In this document: in pieces, positions 1 through 10,333 of the stretch | Layout: the number at the start of each line of letters is the position of its first letter | Numbering within the stretch: the first letter of the stretch is position 1 | Assembly: GCA_000507305.1 (NCBI GenBank) | Contig: DF239898.1 | Location: 87,711-151,710 of the forward strand | Direction: 5' to 3' | Source: Breviolum minutum Mf 1.05b.01 | Lineage: Eukaryota > Sar > Dinophyceae > Suessiales > Symbiodiniaceae | DNA: 64,000 nucleotides | Notes under the pieces: model-generated | What the model saw: only the letters and a program-made list of their open reading frames with translations | Told to the model about the DNA's origin: nothing | Database searches by the model: none | Position numbers and translations under genes: made by a program

Positions 1-1807
1 CCGGGCACTATGGTGCGGTACCAACAACATCCAACAACTTTACACAGGGATGGGTTTCAAAATAGCCAAGGTGAAAGATGAGTTTGACAAGGAGGGTGCA
101 CTCAAGAGCATGCTGAGGAAGCTGTGGCTTGGATGACTTGGATGCCTTTGTTTTTGTTTGATATGTTCAACACAGCCGCCACAGCCAGCAGATGTGCATG
201 GTACAGTGGCACCTTTTCCACCGGGCTCCAACTTTGTCCGAAAGCACCGAAAGTGTTGTTTCCATGTTTCCAGGGCTGAGTTCAAATTGTCACTCTGAAA
301 GGGCATAGAACTTGTTGCCTTTCTTGGCCCGTGCTCATGCACTCCTTGCATGTCAAATCACACAGCTGGAGGTTCATTTCCTTACCAAGGTATGGCTCAC
401 AGAGCAAGAACCCTGGAAAGGCGCGGGCCTCTTGCAGCTCCAGAAGTGCAAATTACATCAAGTTGATTGGAGAGGATGGATAAATGATGATAAAGGCGAT
501 AAATGGATGGTTGTGGCACTCCACAGCCACTGTGGATGGGTATATGTTTCCATGCAGGTCTTGCTTAATTGGTGCGAAAGGGTGAATGTCAAAACAAGGA
601 AATAAACATATAATACTGCAGCTGTAGATCAAATATCATAGGCATACATTCACTCGCACACCTTTTTGGAGGGATATGATTGGGATGTAAATTTGGAGGT
701 GAGCGCATGGTAAAGATATTGGACAGCAGGTCGTCGGGATTTCTCCCAACAAAATATGCCAGAAAAGTGCAGATCAGAACAGATCCTGGCTGCTCTAAAC
801 TTTATGTTTTATGTTTCTTGTTTTCTTTCAAGACAGAAATCGACAAATATGGAGAAATGATACCAAGTATGAAGTAAGAGCTTACATGGGCTCTTTGGTT
901 CAGAAAAGAAGCTAGGTTTTGTTTCTTTCGCTGTTTGCGCAAATCATATTTTTTGGGGTCTTGTTCTTGGGTCCTTGTGGCGCTTGTGGGGTCCGAGCAA
1001 AAATCCATTAGCAGTCTGCCAAAGAGGACGGCGATTTAGGGTCTACTTTGCAACTACCAAAAGATAGTGGACTAACGGCAGATTGGCTTGGGTGCTTTGG
1101 TGCATATGCCTGGCTTTAACTAAAAAAACTGTTTCTGTAGCTTGCAAATCTATTGCAAAAAGCAAACATGCTTTGCAAAGAGTGCGGCTTGAATACGTGC
1201 ACGTAGTATTTGATAGCATTGCACTGTGACAAAGAGATAGAAAGCATGACTATAAGCGCCGCCTCCTCCCCGAGTCAGTGGAACTTTTCTTTGCTATGCT
1301 TCATCAATCTTTATCACTTTAAAAACATGTGCAGCTTTGGCCATTGAGCTTCCAAGCTGATACAGAACATTTCGAGGGCTGATAAGGAGTCGCAGGGGCA
1401 TATTTGGAGACTGGGAATCGCTTTAGGCAGAGTACACACTTCCTATTTTATACAAACGATATCATAAGGCTTTTAGATATTGATAAATAGTAATTGTTGT
1501 ATTATGTTAAGTTAAGTTATAATTTAATTATTTACATCTTTATTGTATAGTACGACAGATGCAGATGCCATTGCCCTTGCTGTTATTTGTTTGGCTGGAT
1601 GAGCACAAGCTACGCTTCAAGAATCAAACAAGATGCAGACCAGCAAGTGCGTCCAAGGATTCAAACCTTCATCAGCTTGATTTGTGCCAACGAGTTTTGT
1701 TCCATCCAAGCCTTCAACAAAACGAAGTGGAATTGCTATTTGAACAGGTTTGGAGATACATTGAAGCTATTTGACCTGTGCTGCATGGTGAAATGAAACA
1801 ATGTCAG
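1..1807 (+). other. Mostly non-coding; one probable exon at 833-873
   Basis: I find no convincing gene here apart from a short exon at 833-873. It follows a pyrimidine-rich stretch ending in AG, reads TEIDKYGEMIPSM and ends at a GTAAGA donor, so it could belong to a gene starting outside the window. A weaker exon-like piece (VLLNWCERVNVKTR) follows an AG at about 558. The other open frames (e.g. 1559-1796) overlap in several frames with no clear codon signal. The stretch 1440-1550 is AT-rich. Confidence 0.35.
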
Positions 1808-4800
1808 GTCTTGATTTTTGCCTTCGATCACGAAGAGTGCGACTCCCTGAGCAAAAAGATAAAGGCGGCCTTGGGGACAACATGTTTCTGGGTGCACTAG
1901 ACGAGGAGACACAGACGTTATTAGAGTACATTATTTATCAGTCAACAATTCAAACACCCTTCGCAGCTGAAAATGCATCGGTCAAAAGCATACTTGTTTG
2001 GGCCAGAAGGCGGTACTGCTGGACATACAATATACATCAATATATTTCTCTAACCAAACCTTTCTCTGCAATTCTTGAGTCAAACGATTCACGAGATCAA
2101 TACTCTGCAGTAGGATATACACAATGGCAATGCCAATAGCATTGACTATTCATCGGTACACGGTATTGTTTCATTTCGATGAATTGGATTTCGGTCAAGA
2201 TGACAAGCATGACCTTAGCTGCTTGGTTTCGGCTCCTTGCATGTTTCGCTTTGCGAGTCCAAAGGTAGCAGAATCACAACCCGTCTTGGGAATTAGCATA
2301 ATTCTAAATCATCGATCATGCTTGCATAGAATTCCAGAAGAAGGTTGAACATTGTGGAGGCATCTGACGTGCAATGGAGCTCAACTTGTTTCAAACACTG
2401 AGTCCTTTGGCATATTCCATATTTCATTTACATCAGGCAGCTTTAAACGGTGCAACTGCTGGGGTCTCAGTGTCCGTTGGGATTCATTATTATATACATT
2501 ATATTTTTTCATATTGTTTCAAAATGATTTGTCTTGAGATTGAATTTTTTCAAGTTTGACGAAGATTTGGACCTCCTGCATAAGTGCCGCATTAAAGAAG
2601 TATGTGCTCATCTGATTCCTGCATTTGATTCATTTACCGACAGCTTGCTGTATCTTGCTATGAATGCAGTAGATTCAAGGAATACTTGCTGTTAAGAAGA
2701 GATGACATGGTGGCTGGCTTGGTCAGGTAGAGGTGCTCCACGGCAACAAGAAGCAAGCCGAACGAGAGACAGCAGCAGAACTCAGAAGTCAAGTTGATTG
2801 ATCGAGACATTCTCACCATTGTGTCAAGTTACTTGCACATGGGAGTTTGATGGATGCGGCTGAATTCTGATATGAACTTGGCAGAGATTCAGACATGTCG
2901 CCAGAGGCCGCAGAGCTGTGTACTGTATATAGGTATACATATATGATGTATATCATATGCTCATGGAAAGGCAAACATGTATCAATTGCATCGGAGTGCC
3001 TATCGAGAAATTGCATCGAGAGCAAAAGAGAAACATTGACCTTCGTTCAAGGCGTTGCCGAGGTTTAGGTTTGGCTGTTCGTTATTTGTGCTAGCATCAA
3101 TTACTGCAATGCTCCACGTACCAACAAAAACCAACAAAGAAATAAGTAAACATGAAACACACCTGTAAATGAAAGAAAGAAGACATACACATAGTTTACA
3201 TTTATATCAAATAATGTATATATAATATATGATATATGATGCTATTTTATGTTTTCTTTGATGGAATGGCTTTTGCCTGAGCCATTCCCAGGCGATGCAA
3301 CGCTTTCGAAGCGGCGACTCTTGGATCATGGTGTTCTCCTCAAAGTTCAGACTGCACTGAGACTCGGCAGGTCTCGCAACACGAAAACTGCGTGGTGTCA
3401 GCTCTTTGCATTTGCACATTCCCATGATTTGGAATGTCTTGGCAAGTTCCGATCTTCTGGTACATGAATTTATGGGGGCAAAGCCAGAACAATTTCTAGT
3501 GCAGTCGGTTTAGTTTCCCACCCTTTTGTCAGCCAAGCTGCTTACACGCGCCTAAGCTTTGTTGCTAGCAGGTTGCCACCAGCATAGCGGGTCGAGGCTT
3601 GGATATCAAGGACCTGAAACTTTGAAACTGAAGCTGAAGAAACTACTTGAGTAGAGTGGTTGTCACAAATGATTGCAATATCTATAGCGGAGTATGATGC
3701 ACATGTTGGAGGTGACCCATGCAGCATAGTTTCCTTTTTTCCTATTGAGGGTGACATGTAAGTAAGGCAATGCATGGTATCTACTGCACGAAGTATGCTA
3801 CTTGCGTCCCTGTGCCACTATGTGCCACTTCGGTCAGGATATCAACTTAGTTATCAACTATGATCCTCCGGAGGCAAACGCTGTTGAACAGAGACCGTGT
3901 TGATACATACGGACACGATCTGATGTGCTTGTTCCAAGTTGGTTTTACTCTCCGTAGATCTGGAATCGCATGGAACTTCGTATCGACATGTGTCTACAGA
4001 TTGCACATGAGATCCGGCGAGAAAAATTCTTCGAACAAAGCAGGATGGCCAAGACTACGTCCATCGCATCGGCCGGACTGGCCGTGCAGGGCGCAAGGGC
4101 AAGGCCATCACCCTTTTGCGAAAAGGTTGGACACCTAGACACACTTGAGCACACACATAGAGAAACAATCATGGACACACGCAAACATATCAGACGCATT
4201 CCAGCTTGTATGCAATCAAAGAGTCTCGATGTTGATGTTTTGCTCGAACCATAGAGTAGGGGATGGTAGGGGTAGGTAGCCAACCCATATTTTTGCCCTT
4301 ACAAGAACTGGCCTAGCCCTTTGCATGTTCAGCGGCCTACCAGGTCCAGATGGGTCATGGCCTCAAATTTAAGAAGGGAGCCGGTTTGGACACGCTGAAC
4401 GCATGCAGTGGTGGTTCCATTTTGAACACAGCATTCATTAATAAATGTATGTGATTCCTTGCTTCAAAAGTTTGCATTCCTTGGATTCTGGTCGATCCCA
4501 GTCCTTTCACCAGAGTTATAATCGATCCGCAGATTTCTAGACTGAGGCGCGCAATGATTTACATCACACAGGCAGGGTTTCTACAGGTTTGTAAGGAAGA
4601 CCAAACATTCACAACGACTAGATTCTAGATACGTTGAATGCGTCCTCAAAAGTGCACTCTGCTGGGGTACCGTACCTTTTGTTTTGGCAAACCTGTGTCT
4701 TTCCCATGCTTCTCTATAGGTCATGCGCAGAACAGGGCTCGATGTGCCCCAGGACTGCATTGCAGGGCAAGCCGTTGGTCCTTTGACCTCACAAAATCTG

Positions 4801-5078
4801 CAGAGTAGAAGATGAGTGAAGTAGCTTGCAAAGCTACAAAGCAGGCATCTATGCCTGCTTTGATCATTGAATCGTTGATCCAAGTTGTGAAGATCAGGAT
4901 CCAAGATCTATGGGATAATATGCATAGCGATGCATAGCTGCATAGCTGCATGATATGCAGTCAATCCTTTTCATCGTTTCCTTACCAGGACCTCATTGAA
5001 GCGCTCAAACAGCGGCGGGGTCGAGACATGAGTGCGGAGCTTGGAGACATTGCCAAATTTCTGGGCATTAGTGCAATG
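1808..5078 (+). CDS. DEAD-box ATP-dependent RNA helicase (C-terminal half, multi-exon)
   Basis: This is an RNA-dependent ATPase of the DEAD-box family, which remodels RNA or RNPs; the exact target is unknown. Seven exons rebuild the second RecA-like domain. They are 1808-1891 ([14 protein letters not shown]...), 2727-2771 ([15 protein letters not shown], motif IV/IVa), 3292-3330 ([13 protein letters not shown]), 3572-3610 ([13 protein letters not shown], motif V), 3838-3873 ([12 protein letters not shown]), 4044-4125 ([15 protein letters not shown], motif VI) and 4989-5078 ([19 protein letters not shown]). Phases agree from the first through 4125; a linking exon between 4126 and 4988 was not found. 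Donors are GT, GC, GT, GA, GC, GT and GT, and every acceptor is AG|G. Motif wording is closest in my judgement to Prp5/DDX46- or DBP2-type helicases. Motifs I (GKT), II (DEAD) and III (SAT) were not located upstream, so the 5' half is missing here or lies outside. Confidence 0.85.
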
Positions 5079-5661
5079 GTACTTGTGAGATGCTTTTCAC
5101 CGCATTTTTTTTAAAGAATCACTTATCATGCTTCAGTCAAGTGCGGTGTTTGCTCGTCTCTTCTGTGCACTTGGTGATCTTCCTATATTCCTCCTGCCTT
5201 CTATAATAGAAACATTTGATGGACAATCGTCTTGTAATCAATGGGCCATGATTCCATGATCATGAAAGAGAGAATAATCAATTAACAGGTGAGTATAACT
5301 CCGTACACGATAGACATGGATAGACCAGAATCTGAAGGACACAGAGTCTCATGCTGCGTGACTTATTTTAAAGGGGCGCTGATGCGTTTGGACTTGCTGC
5401 AAGCATTTCATGGTGCCTCCTTTTTCCTGTGCCAGGTGTCCTTTCGCCATTTGGTTCGCTCTCTCTCGCTCTCTTTCTGTCTCTATTAGTGTACATATTG
5501 ATTATTGGTACTCTTGTTGCCAACTTCATCCAACTTCAAACAAAGCTGGACCATGCCACTCCTTCCACCAAGCGTCCAAACCAATACACACCTTGGAGGG
5601 CCGACTGGCTGTATTGGGGCCCCGATTGGTAGTCTGTGTTCAGTCCACAAGTGCATTCTAG

Positions 5662-5847
5662 CTGTCTTGCAACTGCACGAAGATAGCACGCCCACGAACA
5701 GCTCTTGCAATCTTGTTTTGGGAAGTTGAAATGGATTGGCCAAGTTTGGGCTTCTTTGGAGCCAATTTCCCAAACCTGAAGATCCAAACAGACTCAGGAC
5801 ATGGTGGCCAGATTTTTTCCACAGATTCCGGGCTCGTCAAGTTTTGA
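5662..5847 (+). CDS. Orphan exon or 3' end, unknown protein
   Basis: An open frame with protein-like composition runs to a TGA at 5845-5847 (pieces: ARPRTALAILFWEVEMDW, FFGANFPNLKIQTDSGHGG). It lacks an ATG and starts after a TAG, so it is probably a terminal exon whose true start is a splice acceptor I could not fix. It lies between the helicase and the WD40 block on the same strand and could belong to either. No family recognised. Confidence 0.4.
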   Translation: MSCNCTKIARPRTALAILFWEVEMDWPSLGFFGANFPNLKIQTDSGHGGQIFSTDSGLVKF

Positions 5848-5859
5848 TTAATGTTTCCT

Positions 5860-6370
5860 TTGTAAGTCTATGTTGTATGTAACAATGTGCTATTGGTTGA
5901 TTGTCTAATGCATTCATCTCACAATGGTTATAGATAGTATTATGATATTGTAATACTAGAATAGTACAATGGTTCGATTATATATGGTCACTGGATAAAA
6001 TATGATGTTGTGATGATATCATATCATAATATATTATATTATGCTATATTATAGTTATAGTATGTTATGTCCTGCTAGATTCTGACGATGGTTCTATGTT
6101 CTCGGACGTCGTATGTTATATCATGAAGCATTGTCTATTGTGTTGTATTTTATTCTGTAATACCACGTTATGATATGTATTTCTACGATGCCATTCTAAT
6201 GTACTGTGTTGTACTATATTAAATTACATTACGTATATTAACTTATGTTAGATTGAATCATATCATAATTTATTTTATGCTATATGATGCTATTCTTATA
6301 TTATATTTTATGTTATACATTATCTTAGTGTATGTCATCTCATGTTGTATTATGTTATGTCATGTTATGT
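5860..6370. other. AT-rich spacer with ATGTTAT-like degenerate repeats
   Basis: About 500 bases rich in A and T with recurring TATGTTATG/ATGTTATGTCATG words, most obvious at 6000-6070 and 6330-6372. No coding frame or splice-site pair is convincing. It probably represents intron or intergenic sequence. Confidence 0.6.
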
Positions 6371-6374
6371 GCAG

Positions 6375-6443
6375 ATTTCCTCCGTGTATTTGTCCCGGCC
6401 TGTAGCGATTATCACTGAGGTTTGGCGGCAGAGGTGCTTCAAG
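6375..6443 (+). CDS. Small phase-0 exon, unknown protein
   Basis: A 69-base exon between a GCAG acceptor and a GT donor reads ISSVYLSRPVAIITEVWRQ followed by RCFK. Length is a multiple of three and both splice sites are plausible. The following frame (6444-6550) is also open in other registers, so the donor is tentative. Product unknown. Confidence 0.4.
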
Positions 6444-6650
6444 GTTTGACCAACCAGCAACGCCTAGAAAGAAGCAGCACACTCAGATTGCCCAAAGCAC
6501 CCCAAATCAATTCAGAACGGAAGGAAAAGACGAGAAACATTGATAAACTGAATGGTTTGGTTCGATTGGTTCCACTCTTCACTTTCACTTTCAGGTTGGG
6601 CGAAGCTGATCTAAACGCCTGCGAGTGCGAAAACCTGCTGTAGCTGAGTG

Positions 6651-6882
6651 AGCCGCCATTGAGTCGCAAAGAGCAGACCAGTCAAGATAAATCAATATCA
6701 ACTGCAAAACTGATTCCGAAACTGTTGATTCTTTGTTCACCTGGCTCCCTTGCTCAAGACACTCGAAGCACATCAAGTTTGACAGCATGAAGCTCAATAA
6801 ATCACAGCATAAGACATGTAAGTCCATTCGGTTCACTCCAGCTGCATTCCACAAGCTTTAACCCGTACTGTAGCTGTCTCTC
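6651..6882. repeat. Left copy of ~240-bp direct repeat flanking the WD40-NTase block
   Basis: Begins AGCCGCCATTGAGTCGCAAA and runs to GTAGCTGTCTCTC. A second copy lies at 9651-9903, starting exactly 3,000 bases downstream in the same orientation. By eye the two are roughly 90% identical, with single substitutions and a ~30-base extra segment in the right copy. No coding frame is shared, so it looks like a dispersed non-coding element or a duplicated intron/UTR piece. Confidence 0.85.
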
Positions 6883-6925
6883 AGGCACAGATTCTAAGTG
6901 TTGTTTTTCTGCTTGTTTGGTTCAG

Positions 6926-7970
6926 TCCAACCAGAGATTCATGTTCCAATATGGTGTTCGTGGGCAGGGTGGCTGTGCTGTGGGAAATGGGGCAGTGGCA
7001 AGCGCTTCAAGGGAGGGCACTGTCTCTCTTTGGAAAGGGGGTATGTATACATGGCAGCAGGCAGAAGCCTTTCGCTCATCGCATGATCCGATTATTGCAG
7101 TTTTGGATGAGCGTGTTGCAGTAATCAATGGATGGGACACTGCACTTCTTTTGAGCATCAAGGATGGCTCCAGAGTAGCTTGTTTGAACCACGATCGCAT
7201 TTGCACCCTTGGCACCATGCCGACGGAGAACGGACACGTTTTGTGTACTGGCGGGTATGACGGGAGTGTTTCTGTTTGGTTGCACTAAGTCACTACGATG
7301 ATCCTACGACCTGGGACTCTGATGAAATTTGTTCACGAACGACACAAGTGAATCTTTTACTTGGTGTTGCGGCAGGCAGATTATTCGTTGGTTGTACAGC
7401 TGGCGGCTATTTATGGGACGTTTTCTCAGAAACCTGTTTGTGTGTGTCTTCTTGACAGGCACCAATTGTGAAAGGATTCATGCAGCCGAGCAATTACCTC
7501 AGCACTTCTGTGCAGCTGGAAGCAACGGAACCCTTGGCCTGTGGGACACAGATGGCAATGTTGTGGCACAGAATGACACAGTGCATGATGGTCAGTACGT
7601 CCAGGTTCTACGGTGTTCAGGTTCTAGTGGTTTTTGCTCAGCTGCCAACGATAAACTCTTTCTGTGGCACTGGAACCCGGAGGGTGGACTGGAACACGAG
7701 GTAACTCTGTGGGGTCACACAGCTTTCATTACCCGCCTGGCCTTTTTGGATGACGGCACGGTGGTGTCATCAGCAAGGAATGGTGAGATTATTTGGTGGG
7801 ATCTATGCAACCAAAAAGAAAAGTCTCTGGTTTACTGCAGCGGGGAACCCATGGGGTTGACGCAACTAGACAATCAAGCGGTTTGGTTGTTGCTCAATGG
7901 CCAGCTGGCGCATGAGTCCACTGAGACAGATGTTGATTGGAAAACGGTGGTGGCTGGAATACCATTCTAA
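6926..7970 (+). CDS. WD40 beta-propeller coding region, broken by frameshifts
   Basis: WD40 proteins form propellers that act as binding platforms; the partner here is unknown. An acceptor (TTTGGTTCAG) precedes the first frame (6926-7288), which holds blades around ASREGTVSLWKGG and GGYDGSVSVW. A second frame to 7455 holds LLLGVAAGRLFVGCTAGG...YLWDVFSETC. A third (about 7459-7970) holds AAGSNGTLGLWDTDG, SAANDKLFLWHW, GHTAFITRLAF and SARNGEIIWWDL. That makes at least six blades. The frame changes near 7283 and 7450 occur without room for normal introns, so this is either a decaying (retro)gene or carries sequence errors. Coding texture continues past 7970 toward the nucleotidyltransferase. Confidence 0.7.
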
Positions 7971-7971
7971 A

Positions 7972-8319
7972 GTAGAATTGGTCTGGGACCTTCTGTGCAA
8001 ACCCGAAGCGGGAGAAGGAACGCATGATGAGGTGAAGTGCCACATCTCAGCACTTGAGAAGTGATCACACCAGACCATGATGAGCGTGCTCAGGTGGTGC
8101 TGTGTGTCATCACGGATGTCAATCTGACAGATGTCATGAGTCAAGATTGGCTCCGTCAAGAAGATTCGGCTACCTCGGAGGAAGCCAGGGCCCTCGGTGT
8201 GGGATAGGGAACTGTCCAGCCTCTCTGTGCTGACCATGGTGATAAGCTCCACTGAGTGACTATCAAGGGGGTCAGTACAGAAACTCGGCAAAGTCCACAG
8301 GAGTGGCAGTCAGGACTAG
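7972..8319 (+). pseudogene. Coding-like linker between WD40 and nucleotidyltransferase, two or more frameshifts
   Basis: Three overlapping frames carry protein-like sequence with no gap: 7972-8064 (VELVWDLLCKPEAGEG, DEVKCHISALEK), then to 8207 (VITPDHDERAQVVLCVITDV, QDWLRQEDSATSEEARALG), then a piece near 8265-8335 (TETRQSPQEWQSGLASR). The next frame starts at 8320. Such seamless changes suggest one former long ORF joining the propeller to the enzyme. No domain is recognised in the linker. Alternatives are unrecognised exons or assembly indels. Confidence 0.45.
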
Positions 8320-9402
8320 CGAGCCGCAACTATTTTGGAACGGCAGCGTCGCATCAATTCTCAGTACCGGGATGATGATGAAAAGCTTGTGTTGACAGTT
8401 GCTAGACAAATGCGATTGCCACTGCAGATCGAAACAGTTTTTGTGGGTTCTTCATCTCGTGGCACTTTTGTTGCAGCACCACACCTGGACCAAGCTCCGG
8501 ATCTGGATGTTGGTATACAGTTAGAGCCTGGTGAAGTAAATCCAGACGAGTTGCTGGAGGCATTGCTGTCGGACACACGCAGCTTGTTGATTCCAGCCTT
8601 GAATCGTGGATACATCGCAGGCGATGAGGGTCAAAGCCCGGATAGTGTGGAACATTCAATGCCAAGCGATGACAACGTGCACAACGTGTTTGCAAATGTC
8701 GACTTGTGGGAGAGTGAGCGTGGGAGGTTCGGCATCAAGGCGACATGGTTCATGTCTCGACGTTTGTCACGTTCCATTGATCTAATTCCATTTCGGCGTG
8801 TTGGTGAAGGAAGTCTTCCACAACTTTTGCTTTGGGACGGGCATACACGCAATTGGGTGCCCAACAATCCACCGCTGTTCTCTCATAATTTCCAGGTCTG
8901 TTCGGAACAGAACCCGATCTTACCCATAGTGACATCTCTGGTGAAGTATTGGAATCAAATCCAAAGTGTTGATGATGCTGGAAAGGCTCCGCTCAAGGGC
9001 ATGCACATTGAATCCTTGCTGTTGGAGGCGAGGCTTCCATCCGACTTGGCAAGTGCATTTGCGCTTGGACTCAAGTTCTGTGCAACGCATGTTTTGGACC
9101 CCAACGTGGGGCCACCAGGTGGAAGTATACATGTTGGACCGTCATACATTGAAAAGAGCCGACGGCAATATGTTCAAAGGCTGCTGGAAGGTGCAGCAAG
9201 TTTGGCAGAATATTCCTTGGAGTGCGATAGGCGGGAAGAGTGGAAATTCGCAGTTGGTGCTTGGAGTTTGTTGCTGTGTGAGTCTCGCTGGCAAGACGAT
9301 GGTCATGCGCTAGTCCTGGAGTCATTTGGTAAAAACGGTCCTTGCGGTGGGTCGTTTCTTTGGTGTATCACACATCATTGGTATGTCACAAAATCCGGGT
9401 AG
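8320..9402 (+). CDS. Nucleotidyltransferase of the cGAS/OAS/CD-NTase-like fold
   Basis: The family joins nucleotides to make second messengers (cGAS, OAS, bacterial CD-NTases) or modifies RNA; product here unknown. Counting from the TTG at 8335, the active-site pattern is complete: FVGSSSRGT (G38-S39), then DLD (D56, D58) in APDLDVGIQL, and a third carboxylate D149 in SRSIDLIPF. After it come RNWVPNNPP (about 172-180), LVKYWN (203-208) and HIESLLLEA (224-232), the helical-half pattern of CD-NTases. No cGAS zinc-ribbon cysteine cluster is visible. There is no in-frame ATG near the front, and a TAG lies just upstream (8317), so the start is a splice junction or a frameshift from the linker. The real end may be a GT donor at about 9331 rather than the TAG at 9400. 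Confidence 0.75.
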   Translation, partial: RAATILERQRRINSQYRDDDEKLVLTVARQMRLPLQIETVFVGSSSRGTFVAAPHLDQAPDLDVGIQLEPGEVNPDELLEALLSDTRSLLIPALNRGYIAGDEGQSPDSVEHSMPSDDNVHNVFANVDLWESERGRFGIKATWFMSRRLSRSIDLIPFRRVGEGSLPQLLLWDGHTRNWVPNNPPLFSHNFQVCSEQNPILPIVTSLVKYWNQIQSVDDAGKAPLKGMHIESLLLEARLPSDLASAFALGLKFCATHVLDPNVGPPGGSIHVGPSYIEKSRRQYVQRLLEGAASLAEYSLECDRREEWKFAVGAWSLLLCESRWQDDGHALVLESFGKNGPCGGSFLWCITHHWYVTKSG

Positions 9403-9650
9403 ACTGTCATCACCAATCTCATTGTGCGAATGGCGAATGCTAAGAAGCAGCCACAAGGATAGGAATCGCTCATTTTGAGATTCCAAGCCCTTCTCTATTT
9501 TTACCATTTTTTACCCAAAAAGAACGTGGACCTGTAAGCTTAGTACATAATCAGAACGGTTGGACTGTCACTTCTAAAGCACACGACTACCTCAACCCAA
9601 GATGATCTAAAGGTGCACATCTCGGGTGCCCTACGTGCCCTACGTGCCCT
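9403..9650. other. Spacer after the NTase with tandem CCCTACGTG
   Basis: No gene seen. Just before the right direct repeat there is a short tandem of CTACGTGCC (three units, about 9628-9650). Confidence 0.5.
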
Positions 9651-9903
9651 AGCCGCCATTGAGTCGCAAAGAGCAGACCAGTCAAGATAAATCAAGATCA
9701 ACTGCAAAACTGATTCCGGACCTGTTGATTATTTTTTCACCTGGCTCCCTTGCTCAAGACACTCTAAGCACATCAAGGTTGACAGTATGAAGCTCAATAA
9801 ATCACAGCATAGAAGAACATGCTTGATTTTGTTCCTAGGACATGCAAGACCATTCGGTTCACTCCAGCTGCTTTCCATGAGCTTTATCCCGTAGCTGTCT
9901 CTC
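9651..9903. repeat. Right copy of ~240-bp direct repeat
   Basis: Same start as the copy at 6651 and the same orientation. It contains an extra ~30 bases (about 9812-9841) relative to the left copy and ends in GTAGCTGTCTCTC. Together the two copies bracket the WD40 and nucleotidyltransferase coding block. Confidence 0.85.
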
Positions 9904-10249
9904 TCTGTGTTAACAAGCCTGAGTCCTTTCAGTCATTTTTTATTTATTTTTTACACGTTCTACAAGTCCAACAGGGCACGATCTCCAGTAGTCACTTGCA
10001 TTGTATACCGTGGCCAATGAGCCATGCTGGCAGAGGCCGTCCTGCGTAGATTCATGCGCTGTTTGTATTTTGTATCACTTTCCGACTTCCATTGATTGCA
10101 CCGTTGCGAAGGCTTCATCAAATGATCTAAAGCAAATCTTGAAGGCACTGAGAGATTGTGTTGATTGCAATTGCACTGTCTTTCTGTAAGCGACACTATC
10201 CATTTGTATCCATTTGTATCCATTTGTCATTTGTGTATTCATTTGTGAG

Positions 10250-10333
10250 GCATACCGAAACAAAGTGGAGGCCCGAAAGGTGGGGCACACGGAAGTTGCG
10301 CACATCGCGAGACTTGATATAGAATACATCTAA
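10250..10333 (+). CDS. Terminal exon candidate, unknown protein
   Basis: An AG|G acceptor preceded by three tandem CATTTGTATC units opens a 27-codon frame (AYRNKVEARKVGHTEVAHIA, RLDIEYI) ending in TAA. Composition is protein-like, but its gene is unknown. It could be the last exon of the nucleotidyltransferase gene, though I have no proof. Confidence 0.35.
   Translation, partial: AYRNKVEARKVGHTEVAHIARLDIEYI

Noticed and set aside
2555-2599. Exon-like [15 protein letters not shown] between AG and GTATGT
   Set aside because: It lies inside the intron between two helicase exons (1808-1891 and 2727-2771) that join in phase without it, and its acceptor lacks the following G.
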